Positions 33,642-44,420 of a stretch of 64,000 nucleotides of DNA are shown one piece after another; the first letter of the stretch is position 1; the number at the start of each line of letters is the position of its first letter. The DNA comes from Meconema thalassinum (taxonomy: Eukaryota > Arthropoda > Insecta > Orthoptera > Tettigoniidae): NCBI GenBank assembly GCA_946902985.2, contig OX336389.2, positions 1,291,016,792-1,291,080,791 of the forward strand, written 5' to 3'. The notes beneath the pieces were generated by a model. The model was not told the DNA's origin, did no database searches, and saw only the letters and a program-made list of their open reading frames with translations. The position numbers and the translations under genes were made by a program.

Positions 33642-33930
33642 CAGCCGACCGGGGTAGTTACGTACGTTGAAGTCATGAGCCAGCGTTCAAATACCACCGT
33701 CGACCATCCTTGAAATAGTTCTCCCATTTTCTACTCCAGACTTATACCCAAACGGTACCTTCTAATAGACCACGGCCAACTTATTCCAGCTCCTCGCTCT
33801 CTTTCATTCATTTTCATTTTTAATTACTCCTCTCACGAGGTTGACATCAGGAAGGGCATCCAGCCATTGAAACCTTTGTCAAATATAAAATAACCACACC
33901 TCACCCCCGACGCTGTAGGAACCGGAATAA
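33642..33930 (+). mobile_element. SINE-4 copy
   Basis: Same body and 3' domain as 15291-15652: CGACCATCCTTGAAATAGTT, GGTACCTTCTAATAGACCACGG, GAGGTTGACATCAGGAAGGG and then CATCCAGCCATTGAAACC. It is more diverged than the first copy. Confidence 0.7.
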
Positions 33931-35874
33931 TAAGGCTTATAGGATCTAGTAATGGACAATTACATCCTATTATTGGTTTTAGAGTTGTAAACGTCCCCCC
34001 CATCTACCTACTTAAATGTATGAAGTCATTGACCTTGTACGCCGTGCAGAGAAAACCAATTATAATATTTGGTAAACTTCGTTATTGTAGCTCGAATGAA
34101 TTTCAACATTTATATTTTCAAGATGGTGATTGTGCGTAATAATCAGCATGATAGTCTTGTAACTTGAATTGATGAGGTTTGTTATATTATACAGTTCTTT
34201 CATAAAATTTCGCTGTAAGAGCACAATTGTATACTGAGTTCTTCGATAAAAGGACTGTTTCTTTCTCAGTGGCAAAACTGTTGTAAGTTCATCAGGAAAC
34301 AGAGTTAAATTTCACGCATGCGCTGTGCGAAGAAGAAAGTTGGGTCGAACGGTTAGTATCCATGATGTTCACGAAACAGGAACAACGCAGCTGAATAAAA
34401 ACTGAATGTACCATGTACGTAAAAAAAAACGACAGTGCAATGAAGATCTTCGTGAGGCATGTAGAAAATCGGCGTTGCCTTACAGAAATGTGGCACAGTA
34501 GATCAAAACTTCCAATGACGGATGACAGTGTGTGCGTGACCGTCAATCTGTTGTTAGTAATGAGGACAGGCAAATTGTAGGAGTGTTCTTGGGAATGGGC
34601 ACAACTCAGATTGTTTGTGAATCGCGCTTATGACCCGTATCACACTACACTCGCTGGCAATGAAGCTGTTGTGATCGCTGGTACAGTATCCTGTATGATT
34701 ACGTTCATCCTCGTCAGTACACCTGCTTGTATGACACGCTAGCATTTCGTGAGCCAAGTTGTAAGAAATAAAACATGGCGATGGGTTGTCGTTTGAGGGA
34801 ATTATTTGTAGTTGATTCGCATTATAATGCAAAGCGGTCGTGAAACTTGGCGTTTAATAAATTCGAAAACATGCCAGATACTGAATGAGTGCATTCCAAT
34901 CAGTATTTAAGATCAAACTGTAATAATTGGATATTTAACCATATGCGTTAATAAGAAGCGCAACCAAAAGTTCCGGAGTCTGTTGGAAAAGTGTGCGAGT
35001 GTTATAGTGCTCGCTTGCTGTTTTGAAGATCTTCTGTATTTACTGTATATAGCAAGCGCTTTTCGCACAGACACCGTTTAAAGAAAATATAGTTTCGTTC
35101 TGAAGTATTTATTTGTGAACCTACCCACATAACAAATCTATTTGTTTATGTTGCCGCTAGGATCTCAACCAGAACGTGAAAAGCAATCCGCTTGTTTGTT
35201 GTACTCAAACTTCCATGCAAACTGCCAGGAAAAATAGCACCTGTTCAATTTCGTGAGTTGTATGGAAGCTATTATGGAAGGCAGAACCTAGCATAAAAGG
35301 AACAAATCACACGGTAATAGACGCGTGTATACCGGCGTGTCTACCCGTAATGGTAGAAGATCCATGTTAACGAGTGTCGTGTGATACCGGCCTTAGACTG
35401 CGTGTCATATCCTGAAAAACCACCTCAGCATGAGAAAAAAAAAAGGCACCGTGATGGATTCCGCACAAATTGACGGAATTACAGAAATTACAACAATACG
35501 AAGCTGTGCAAACCCACTTGGAACGCTATTGCATAAGCGGAAAAGGGAGATTCTTCTACGCTGTCTCATAACGTTGGATGACCGATCATGCAAACGGCAT
35601 TTGAACGAACGACGTCATTATATGTTCCAATAAAGTCGAAAGGGCTTCAGAACCCCGACAATAACAAGGTGATGGCAGGATTGCGCGTCACAGGAGCTCA
35701 TGTCACCATGGACAGCGATGACTGAGTCTATTCGAGCTGAGGCATATCCTACTCGCGCAGCTGTACTTGTCAACCAAGCAAGCTGACAGTGTGACACAAG
35801 CAAACAATGAATAGTTCCCATCTCGACCACCGGCAATCAACTCTTGAACGGCTAATACTATTGTGATGGCATTA
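33931..35874. other. No gene recognised
   Basis: About 1.9 kb with small frames (34060-34275, 34292-34573, 34554-34832, 35405-35633) that carry no motif I recognise. No inverted repeat was convincing. Confidence 0.4.
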
Positions 35875-35882
35875 TCTTAACG

Positions 35883-36726
35883 CAGGGGTTCTCAACCTTT
35901 TTCAACCATCGTACCCCTTTAAAAAATTAAACATCCTGCGTACCCCCTACTAACCTTTCTTAGGTAGTAATAATGGTTATTAAAAATGTAAAAGGTTAGT
36001 ATGGTTTAATCTTTGTAATTTTATTAGGAAATATATTTTAATAAAACAAAATATAGTTGTGGTTTTTCAGTTCCTTTTCCCAAAGGGTGATTTTTGCAAT
36101 CATTGCGTTAGTTTTCATTTCAACATAGAACATATCAGAAACACTACCTTGCATACACTTATTCCAAATGTTCAGTTTTTCAAAAAATATCACTTAAATA
36201 GGCCAATTTTAAAAGCCAACCAAGGTCATTGAGTACTGATGATAAATTAGAATTGTGCTCGGTAAAAAAGATGCAATTCTTTGTGGAGTTCAAATACACG
36301 CGCCGTAAATAACTCACACAGTAGTCACGGCACGAAGCTCACTGCGCATGTGGATCGGGTAGAACAGGCTGTTCCAAATCCATGAGTTTGAGTATGAGTA
36401 CACGCGAGTACTCAGCAGTAATGCTCGGAGCACGGTTGGAGAGGGACTGGGGGTGATAGCCAATACGTCACTGGGCGAAGGTCATAACACAAGTCAATGC
36501 GCTTCCAGCCAGTCTTGATGTATCCACCGCGCAGTGACGGCAGCCCCCCACAGCAGAGCTGTATTGCATGTTGCAGGTTTACTCACGGAAGGCGGTGAGT
36601 ACTCCACTGCTCACGAGCGAGCTGCTCGGCTGGAACAGCCTAGGGTAGAAGGATGGCCTGCCGTGTACCCCCTGAAATGTTTAAGTACCCCTTAGGGGTA
36701 CGCGTACCACAGGTTGAGAACATCTG
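35883..36726. mobile_element. Non-autonomous hAT element (MITE)
   Basis: A perfect 8-bp target duplication TCTTAACG (35875-35882 and 36727-36734) flanks ends CAGGGGTTCTCAACC on the left and GGTTGAGAACATCTG on the right. CAGGGGTTCTCAACC is a well-known hAT terminal sequence. GTACCCC segments recur inside both ends. Length is 844 bp including a nested 278-bp element. There is no transposase. Confidence 0.92.
36365..36642. mobile_element. Second hAT MITE nested in the first
   Basis: A perfect 8-bp target duplication GGGTAGAA (36357-36364 and 36643-36650) flanks a 278-bp element with ends CAGGCTGTTCCA and TGGAACAGCCTA. Inner sequences are also near-inverted (GAGTACTCAGCAG against CTCACGAGCGAGCTG). 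Non-coding. Confidence 0.9.
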
Positions 36727-36810
36727 TCTTAACGAATAACGGCTCTTCTGCAACCAGGTTGTAGAAGAGGCGATTAAACTTTCTCCAGACTATGCCATAA
36801 CGATGCTGTT

Positions 36811-37250
36811 GATTCATTTAGGGGCTTTGCGACATCTTGGTCATGTAGCCCCATGTACTTGGGTGTGTGTGTATGTGGAATTTGTCTGATAACCTGTGTT
36901 ATTGTGAATAAAAGTAATATTTTAATGAAATCAACTAAGTTTCAGTGCATCAAAATTAAAGGGGAAAGTTAATGCTGAGCAAAATTTGCTGAACGTGGAT
37001 TTCCATTAACCTGAACATTAAGCCAGAGAATAAAATTAAAAATTATTTTAAGAATTTGTCTGATAACATGTGTTATGATAGGTATTTGTGTAAATGCATT
37101 TGGGTGTAGGATTGGTCTGGGTGCAGGGAGACTTCTTGAAATACAGTAGGCCTACCTGGGATGTGAAAAACTCGGTGCTATCAGTACTGGGATTCAAACC
37201 TCGTATCTCCGTACCCTCATCTACCCAGCCCAGCCGTGAAGCTATGTTGG
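36811..37250 (-). mobile_element. SINE pieces, minus strand
   Basis: 36811-36900 is the 3' end of a SINE-3 (GGGGCTTTGCGACATCTTGG, TAACCTGTGTTATTGTGA). After about 150 bp of unrelated sequence, GAATTTGTCTGATAAC occurs again at 37053. A SINE body then leads to a tRNA-like head with GGTTTGAATCCCAGTACTG on the minus strand near 37190. The repeated 16-mer suggests either an insertion with a long target duplication or two separate SINE ends. Confidence 0.6.
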
Positions 37251-37936
37251 TGGGTTTACTAATAAACATAGTCTAATAATATTTATTATCAAATTTTCGC
37301 CAAACATTACCACACATTCAAAGTCTCGTTGTTATAGGAATTTCACGAGTATTTCGGAGGGGACCCCCTGGATAAGGCCCCGAAGTCAGGCATTTCTGAA
37401 ACTGGCGGTCCCTTTTCAAAAACGGTCTGAATGGCAACAGACTCTTGTATTTAAGGGCGAGAACTAACAGTGGTTTCAAAATAAAACCTTTTGGAGTAAT
37501 ACCTTCACGCGTGGTGTAAATAGTCTACAAACAAATCTGCTGGATGCTAGGAAAGCTTCCCACGCAAAATCCCTCTCTTCATCTGCGACAAACCAACCTA
37601 ATGTCCCGTAGCGAAGTTGCTTGCCATAGCTAACGAGCGAAGAAAATATGAGTTACTGTATGAATCATGCGGTATCATCAATGGCATGGCTCGCACACAT
37701 AGCCGCACACATCCTCAGCAGATAATAGAGTGATTAAGTTAGCAGTATCGTGTACAGACGAGAATTATAGGCACTAAAAACAATTAAAATAGGCTGGCAT
37801 ATAAGCTCTTAAAATAGCGAAAATAGGCATGTAAATAGGCACTAACGTGTAAAATAGGCAACAAAATAGGCATGAAAAAAATCTTATAATTTAATAACAT
37901 ATTTAATTACTATAAAAAGAATTAACAATAAGCAAT

Positions 37937-38447
37937 TTATAATTTCATAACATACTTGTTTACTATAAAAAGAATTAACAACAAGCAACTTTTCAATGTT
38001 TTCTGGTAATAAGTTTGTTCTCCTGTCATGAAGAATGTTTTATATTGAGAGAGATCTCTCAACATCACATGAAGTGATGGGCAAAACTTTAACGAAGCCA
38101 CTGCATCTGGTTTTAGGTCAATTGCTTCATCTACCTCACCTCGTAGCACACTGGCTACCTTTACCACTGCTTCCAATCCTGGATTCCTCTGCAGGGCCCT
38201 ATCAAACTTTTCCCTGACAGCGGCTATCTTCCCATAGGTTCCTTCCAAACATCTCCTGACTACTTCAACAATCTTACATGACTCCACCAGGGGTATTCAA
38301 TCCTTATCTAACTCTGTGATTGCTTCCGGCAGCTTGTTGAAATTAGCAGAAGACTACTCTTCCATCGATAGTGATTGGTATCCCCTGTGATCCACTGCTT
38401 CAACCAATAAGACTTCGATAATTTATCTTTCGGCATTGCCACGGACA
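37937..38447 (-). pseudogene. hAT transposase C-terminal fragment
   Basis: The minus strand encodes VESCKIVEVVRRCLEGTYG, then VREKFDRALQRNPGLEAV. Further on, LKFCPSLHVMLRDLSQYKTF resembles the VERSFSRYKTLL motif of the hAT dimerisation domain seen in transposases related to the CGGBP1 lineage. Stops are present upstream (near 38300 and 38360), and only the C-terminal region remains, so this element could not move itself. The relationship is from recalled motifs. Confidence 0.7.
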
Positions 38448-38779
38448 GAGCCTCCGTGGCTTAGGCGGCAGCACGCCGGCCTCTCACCGCTGGGTCCGTG
38501 GTTCAAATCCCGGTCACTCCATGTGAGATCTGTGCTGGACAAAAGGGAGGCAGACAGGTTTTTCTCCGGGTACTCCGGTTTTCCCTGTCAAAATTTAATT
38601 CCAGCAACACTCTCTCCACTATCATTTCATTTCATCTGTCATTCATTTAATCATTTCCCCAGAGGAGTGCGTCATGCCTCGGCAGCCGGCACAGTTCATA
38701 TCCTCGCCGCTAGATGGGGGCTTCATTCATTCCATTCCTGACCCGGTCGGAGACTGGAAGCAGGCTGTGGATTTTCTTT
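38448..38779 (+). mobile_element. SINE-2 inserted in the hAT relic
   Basis: A 332-bp copy with a perfect 14-bp target duplication CATTGCCACGGACA (38434-38447 and 38780-38793). It is close to the other two copies in sequence, ending GTGGATTTTCTTT. Confidence 0.94.
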
Positions 38780-39439
38780 CATTGCCACGGACACACTTCT
38801 TCTTCGCAATAAACCACACAAGGTTCTGAATCTGAAGTGAAGATAAAGCGTACGCTTACACAGTTCGCATCGAGAGGGAGGTAGGGGATACGGGTTGTGC
38901 AACATAATTCGACGTTGATTGGTTCTCGCATGTGTCTTGCGAGGATGAAGGGGTTGAAGGCTTCGAGGTCAAATTGTTCCTTGTTTCTTCTGATGGAAAT
39001 TTCCCAAGTGCTATTTCTGGTGACTTCCGAGAATTCCCATTCTTGTTCGTGGGGTAAACACATATTGAGAAATAAGAAAATAATATTCTGTCGAGCATAC
39101 CAGCTGCAATATAATGCACTTTAAAATACAGTCAAAAGGCATCAAATAGGCAATTATACTCCAAATAGGCACAAACTCTTGAAATAGGCATTTATAGGCA
39201 CAATAAAACCAACGAAATCTAGCCCAAAAGAACCTAAAACGGATTTATATTTCGAAAGCCTACGTTTCTAAACACAGGAATAAAATAGGCAAATAGGCAA
39301 ATTCTCGTCTCTATGTGTTACTTCAATGAATAGCCTATTAGGCTACTCGCGTTACTCGTAAAATTCTTAAGGGTAGCGCTAATTTTCTGCTTTCTTCTAG
39401 AGCCGCCCTTCATTTTATTGGAATTGTCAATTTAAAAAT

Positions 39440-39830
39440 TACACCACTCTTGGCTGTCACCGCGGAGGCCCGGGTTCGATTCTCGGCCCTGCCAAGATAT
39501 TTAGTTCTGATTAGAGGGCTGGAACGGGGTCAACTCGGCCTGGTGAGTTCAAATCTGAGAAGAGACGGGTTCGATACTCACCTCAGCCATCCTGGAAGTG
39601 GTTTTTAGTGGTTTACCACTTCTACTCCAGACGATTGCCAGGCTGATTTCAAAATTAAGGCCACGGCCGCCTCCTTCCCTATCCTCATCTGAATTACAAA
39701 TACACGCACTAATACTGCCATTGCCGTAACACAGGTTACAAGACAAATTCCACACACCCAAGTACACGGGGCTACATGACCACTATGTCGCAAAGCCCTT
39801 AAATTAATCAACATCAACTATAAATTACAC
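39440..39830 (+). mobile_element. SINE-3, the best-preserved copy
   Basis: Head with TTGGCTGTCACCGCGGAGGC and CCCGGGTTCGATTCTCGGCC (B box), then GGGCTGGAACGGGGTCAACT. A second B-box-like GGTTCGATACTCACCTCAG follows, then AAGGCCACGGCCGCCTCC, AACACAGGTTACAAGAC, and the end ACACGGGGCTACATGACC with CGCAAAGCCCTTAAA. It serves as the reference for the other copies. Confidence 0.82.
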
Positions 39831-40049
39831 GTTTTAAACCACACCTAATTAATCGTGCGCCTACTGTTCTTGGTGGTCAGCCATAAGTCTGACAAAATAG
39901 GAAAAGGAAACATGTTATTACTGTACAAAGGACGAGACGCAACTTGGATGTCTCAATATGCAATAATACTCGGGATTCATAACAACACTTGCTTCTACTT
40001 AATTCCTTCCTTCGGAGGGGAAGTAATGCCGGTGAGCCCATGTTATATA

Positions 40050-40054
40050 TATAT

Positions 40055-40117
<63 letters not shown>

Positions 40118-40118
40118 T
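40050..40118. repeat. (TTTA)n microsatellite
   Basis: About 17 uninterrupted tetranucleotide units. Plus-strand frames across it (LFIYLFIY) are artefacts. Confidence 0.92.
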
Positions 40119-40214
40119 GGCATGTAAAAGAACCTTCCACTAACTACAATTGTGTAAACGCTAAATTTGTAGTTTGATTTGATTAACGCTGTATTAAGTT
40201 CCAACGTTCACCAC

Positions 40215-41039
40215 CAAGTGCCGGTTGCGGTGACATCTAGTAGCCATGTTCACAGCTAGGTGTCGATTCCCGGCTCCGTCAGGGATTTTATCATTTTAAA
40301 TTATCTTGTCGACTTTGTCGTTACGCTGGGGTCTGGCGTTACGTTACGGTGACGGGACGAAATGTATCCAGATGCACTGAGGTGTGTGACGTCATAGTAC
40401 CGCTTGGTGCATGTGTTCCCCGACAATCTCTACTTTGTTAGTATAAGACAAATATCCCCGATTCTTGGATGTCACGGGTAATCTCGAGAACCACTGGATG
40501 AATTTTGATGCGGTTTTCACCATTCTGTAAAGGATATCTCGAGGAAAGATTCTGTAGAAAATAATTTATGTATGATCAAAGGAAGCCAAGCAGTAACGAT
40601 TTCAGTGAAAAAGTCGAAAACAAACTTGGTGCCCGTGCGCTTCTTAAGCTTACGCTGGGCAAACCGTTAAAAATATCAATATACTATGAGCGTAAGAATT
40701 GGTCAGCATGAAAAGTTCTACAAAAAAGTCAGGGAGAGCATATCTCTATCTTCAATACATCGCCCACTATAAGTGTTCAATACATCGCCCACTATAAGTG
40801 TTTTTAGACTGGATGGAAGGGGCACGTCCCCGCGCGCTCTTGTGAGCGTGACAGCATCCCGCGCGCTTGACCTTGCTTTGCCCTTGGTTTGCACTTGCCG
40901 TTCGCGAGTAATTTGAAGCAAGATAAGCAAGATAAGTATTATGCAGATAATTTCCTTTGGCTTGAAGCGAGGCGAGAAGCCTCCAGCCTTTCTAGCATTT
41001 TTCAGCATTTAAAATGATACAAAGTCTAGTCTTTCAGAC
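40215..41039. other. SINE-like scrap, otherwise no gene
   Basis: 40250-40290 holds a B-box-like GGTGTCGATTCCCGGCTCC, a probable SINE fragment. The rest includes a directly repeated 29-bp segment (ATACATCGCCCACTATAAGT at 40755 and 40780) and no recognisable coding. Confidence 0.45.
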
Positions 41040-41280
41040 TGACTGTCACTTTTTAGAAACTAGCGTGAGGGCTGGAACGGGGTGCACTAAGCCTCGTGAG
41101 GACAATTGAGTAGCTGTCTGACAGTGAGGCAGCGCCCCGGTTACCGAGATCACGTTTAACGGCCGAGGGGACCCTACGCGCTAACTACGTGTCACCCCAT
41201 AATCTGCAGGCTAAATGGCTAAATAACGGTCGCTTTGTATGCCTAGGTCCTTCGTGGGCTGTAGCAACACGGAAACGAAA
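41040..41280 (+). mobile_element. SINE-5 body fragment
   Basis: GAGGGCTGGAACGGGGTGCA, CCTCGTGAGGACAATTGAG, GCCGAGGGGACCC and CACCCCATAATCTGCAGG match the minus-strand copy at 17680-17975. The tRNA-like head is missing. Confidence 0.7.
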
Positions 41281-41361
41281 AGACAGATAATTCTTCAATC
41301 TGCAATGGAATTCTTGGTCAAAGAAATATTATATCAGACGTCAATATATACCTTAAGGCAG

Positions 41362-41700
41362 TCCTCCCCGCGGCGTAGTGGCTAGCCATCTTGGCTGTCA
41401 CCGCTGAGGTCCTGGTAGGATTCTAGTCTGGAACGGGGTTCACTCAGCCTTTTGGGGCAGAAGTGAGAGAAGTGGGTTCGATACGTGCCTTAGCCGTCTT
41501 CCGAGGTTTTTATTCGTCTTCTACCGGCGAAGTACCTAATTCAGGCTACGGCCACCCCTACCCATGCTCTACCCCTATTTCCAAAAACACATGTTGGTAT
41601 AACCATCACGGTGACACAGGCTATCAGACACACGCGGAGCTACATGGCCACTATGTCGCCAAGCCTCTTACCGATTCAACAACAACAACAACAACAACAA
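41362..41700 (+). mobile_element. SINE-3 copy with (CAA)n tail
   Basis: The head is GCGGCGTAGTGGCTAGCC and CTTGGCTGTCACCGCTGAGG. It continues through GTCTGGAACGGGGTTCACTC and GACACAGGCTATCAGACACA and ends CACTATGTCGCCAAGCCTCTT followed by CAA repeats. More diverged than the 39440 copy. Confidence 0.72.
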
Positions 41701-42050
41701 CCCGGTAGTAAATCTATGAATCCCCCAGGGGCTCACATCTAGTGGGACGTGGGTTGGCGACCACGGGACTCCAGCTGAGTCCGGCATTGCTTCCACTTAC
41801 TTGTGTCGGGCTCCTCTCCGTCTTCTTTTCTATCGGCCTCCCTTGGCCAACTCTTGTTCTCTTCCGACCCCGGCGATATTAGGGTATCCGAGGCCTAGGG
41901 AGTCTTTCACTTTCCCGCCTTAATTGGCCCTTCTCTCATCTTTCCTGATCCCTCCTTCTTCTAGGGATCAGCCTTCTTTTTCTTTTCATTATATTTCCTT
42001 TTCTCTTTAAGATTCCCGCACTGATTTTGTTAATTGGCTTCCCGTGTATC
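41701..42050. other. Repeat-like segment, no gene
   Basis: GCATTGCTTCCACTTACTTG and CCTCCCTTGGCCAACTCTTG recall the 3' part of a LINE family from insect genomes, but only from memory and without a second copy here. No open frame. Confidence 0.35.
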
Positions 42051-42063
42051 TAAATTCTTTTTA

Positions 42064-42178
42064 ATTTTCGAAGTGAAATGCCATGTCCTGTGGTTCGGAT
42101 TCCACGTAAAAAGGAGGTCCCGTGGCTCATAATCACAAGATTCACGGTCACGTAAAACTACAATCTTCCTTCATTTTT
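42064..42178 (+). mobile_element. 5'-truncated SINE-1
   Basis: Begins at ATTTTCGAAGTGAAATGCC, about 80 bp into the SINE-1 consensus seen at 14256, so the tRNA-like promoter is absent. A perfect 13-bp target duplication TAAATTCTTTTTA (42051-42063 and 42179-42191) shows it inserted in this shortened form. Confidence 0.9.
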
Positions 42179-42191
42179 TAAATTCTTTTTA

Positions 42192-42846
42192 GAGAATTTT
42201 TTGCATCTACACTCCATTGTGTAGGTATTTTTAATCTGCGTTGCATTTTGTTAGTCTTTTCGATCTAAATTGTATTTTGCGAGTATTTTCAACCTCAATT
42301 GCATTTTGTAGGATTGACAATCTAGATAGCTTTTTAGTAAGTCTTTCAATGTAGGAGCAGGGCACTTTAGTGAGTATTTTGAATTTCAATTGCATTTTGT
42401 AAGTATGTTCAACCTAAACCGCATTTTGCACATATTTTCAATCTAAATTGCATTTTGTCTGGTGGTCATTTTGTAAGCATTTTGATTCTCAATTGCATTT
42501 TGTGGATATTTTGAATCTAAATTACATTTTGTAAGTATTTTCAAACTAAATGCATTTTGTAAGCATTGTCAATCCAATGAGTAGTGTGAATCTACCTTAC
42601 ATTCTGTAAGCATTTTCAATTTCAATTGCATTTTGTAAGTATTTTGATTTTCAATTGCGCTTTGTGAGTATTTAGAATTTGAAATGGGCGGTTTTCAATC
42701 TAAATTGCATTGTGTATTTTCAATTTCAATTGCATTTTGTAAGTATTTTGAACCTCAATTGCATTTTGTTCGTATTTTCAACCGCATTTGCATTTTGTAA
42801 TTATTTCGAATCTACATTGCATTTTGTACGTATTTTGAACCTAAAC
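42192..42846. repeat. 30-bp minisatellite, left part
   Basis: About 20 degenerate units with consensus close to TTGCATTTTGTAAGTATTTT followed by CAATCTAAA. The array is broken at 42847 by the DNA transposon and continues at 61858-61947 and 62153-62225 in the same orientation. Confidence 0.85.
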
Positions 42847-43037
42847 TGAATCAGTCATTTGAGAAACACTTCATCTCCATTTTTTTTTACCGAAATTGAG
42901 TTAGACATACAAAATTGTAGGTGAAGGCAAGGCACACCCAATACATATAAAACAGCACATCTCCGATAAGAAAGCACAGTGATACGAAACGTTCTAATAT
43001 TCGTTCATTTGAGAAACACCACATCTTCTGGAAATGG

Positions 43038-44420
43038 TGTAATGGGGCGTAATGAGAGATATGTGGGAAAAATATTAGTATTCTATAAAGAACAACAACA
43101 AATCCACACGTTGAGTCGTCATAATGTAACGGTTCGGTAAACAAGATGGGGAATACATTAACATAAAATGATGAAAGAAATGAAAATGAGACAAAATTAA
43201 AATATGCACTGTTGTTCTGTACTTACCTTTGGAGTACACTAAAAATGATATGATATGATATGATATGGGCGCCAGACTTTAGATAGTCAAAAGAAGGGGA
43301 TTGTACAGCTACTCATTGGCAGAAAACAAGATATCTTATCCCCGGTCGAAGTGAAACCGTAGTACTCAAACTGATTCAGCATTATGAAGGATAGTTGGGT
43401 TAGCCTTATATAATATTACTAACTACTATAAATGAGGGTCCTGACATTGACTTAAATGAATTTAATGAATCTAGGTAACAAATATAAAAAGAAAAACACA
43501 ATAAGAATAGTTACAAATTTGAATTTAAAAAAATTACTGCGGCTCAACAGATAAAGGATAATGAATGGATTTAACTAAAAATGAACACAAGCTTGATTTT
43601 ACATGGCCTGAGAGACGTGAGATAAATCATGATCTTCGCTCACCTCTTGAAGTATTGTCATATATATAGATAATATGACTGATGTCCTCGTTGATCCGTC
43701 CCGTAGTTGACATGTTGTAGTACTTCCTGCATGATGCCTCGCTAATATTTTCCTCTGAATGTATAATGTTGGATGGTCGATGCTCAGGGAACGACGGCTT
43801 GATGGCGACCCCCAACTCACGTTAAACTGACTCCCAGTACGTAGGACTACTGGAGCGACTGAATGAATAATAATAAGTGTTTTTCCTCTTGCTTGGGCTA
43901 TCGTATTTATAACATCTTCAAGTTTTTGTCGATAATATGGTTCTTAAAGTCCACCCTTTCAATTAGACACAGTCTATAAGTCACTGCTCCTTCACGAACA
44001 ATACTCATAAGGAATACTGACATTTCCATTATAGAATATGCCATGTCTTCAGTTATTTCGACACAGCTGCCAGGGTTTCTTAAATTCATTTGGGGTTGAG
44101 AATAGATTTACCACTACCGGCACTAATAGTGACCGGAAACCGCATCGCCTTTGTCACGCGCTAGGACCTTCTTCAGGAAATAACATCTATTGTAGAAATG
44201 CGAGCGAACCTGTCACTTCCCACGTCTCTCTGACAACTAACTTTACAAACATTCGTAAATGAAAATCTGTTCAGAATGATTTGAGCTGCTTACAGACAGA
44301 TAAAATCTTGTAGCATGGAATACTACTTAATAAAAAATTAATATATATATATATATATATAAATAAAACGAAAAAGATTAATTATTATAAATATAAAAGC
44401 TTGGGGATCGAATCGTTACA
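43038..44420 (-). repeat. 3' LTR of element C
   Basis: Near-identical to 58997-60371. Small frames at 43599-43820, 43907-44089 and 44038-44262 recur in the other LTR and are not genes. A purine-rich AAGGGGCGATT on the minus strand abuts its inner edge and may be the polypurine tract. Confidence 0.93.

Larger units (their letters stand above)
37755..39311 (-). mobile_element. hAT element relic with AAATAGGCA subterminal repeats
   Basis: The ends are AGACGAGAATT (37756-37766) and AATTCTCGTCT (39300-39310). Multiple AATAGGCA motifs lie just inside: about six at 37768-37871 and about six at 39140-39297, all in the same orientation. A minus-strand transposase remnant lies inside and a SINE-2 interrupts the middle. 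No convincing 8-bp target duplication was found. Confidence 0.7.

Noticed and set aside
33416..33727. Poly-Ile and poly-Asn containing frames
   Set aside because: Produced by the (ATT)n microsatellite at 33585-33641.
34060..35836. Several 60-95 codon frames as host exons
   Set aside because: No recognisable domain, no consistent frame along one strand, and no convincing splice structure.
37747..39320. 8-bp target duplication for the hAT relic
   Set aside because: The best candidates (ATCGTGTA and ATGTGTTA) match at only about half the positions, so no duplication is claimed.
43599..44262. Short frames that look conserved because they recur at 59560-60223
   Set aside because: They are identical because both lie in the LTRs of element C. 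They have no domain and overlap one another in different frames.
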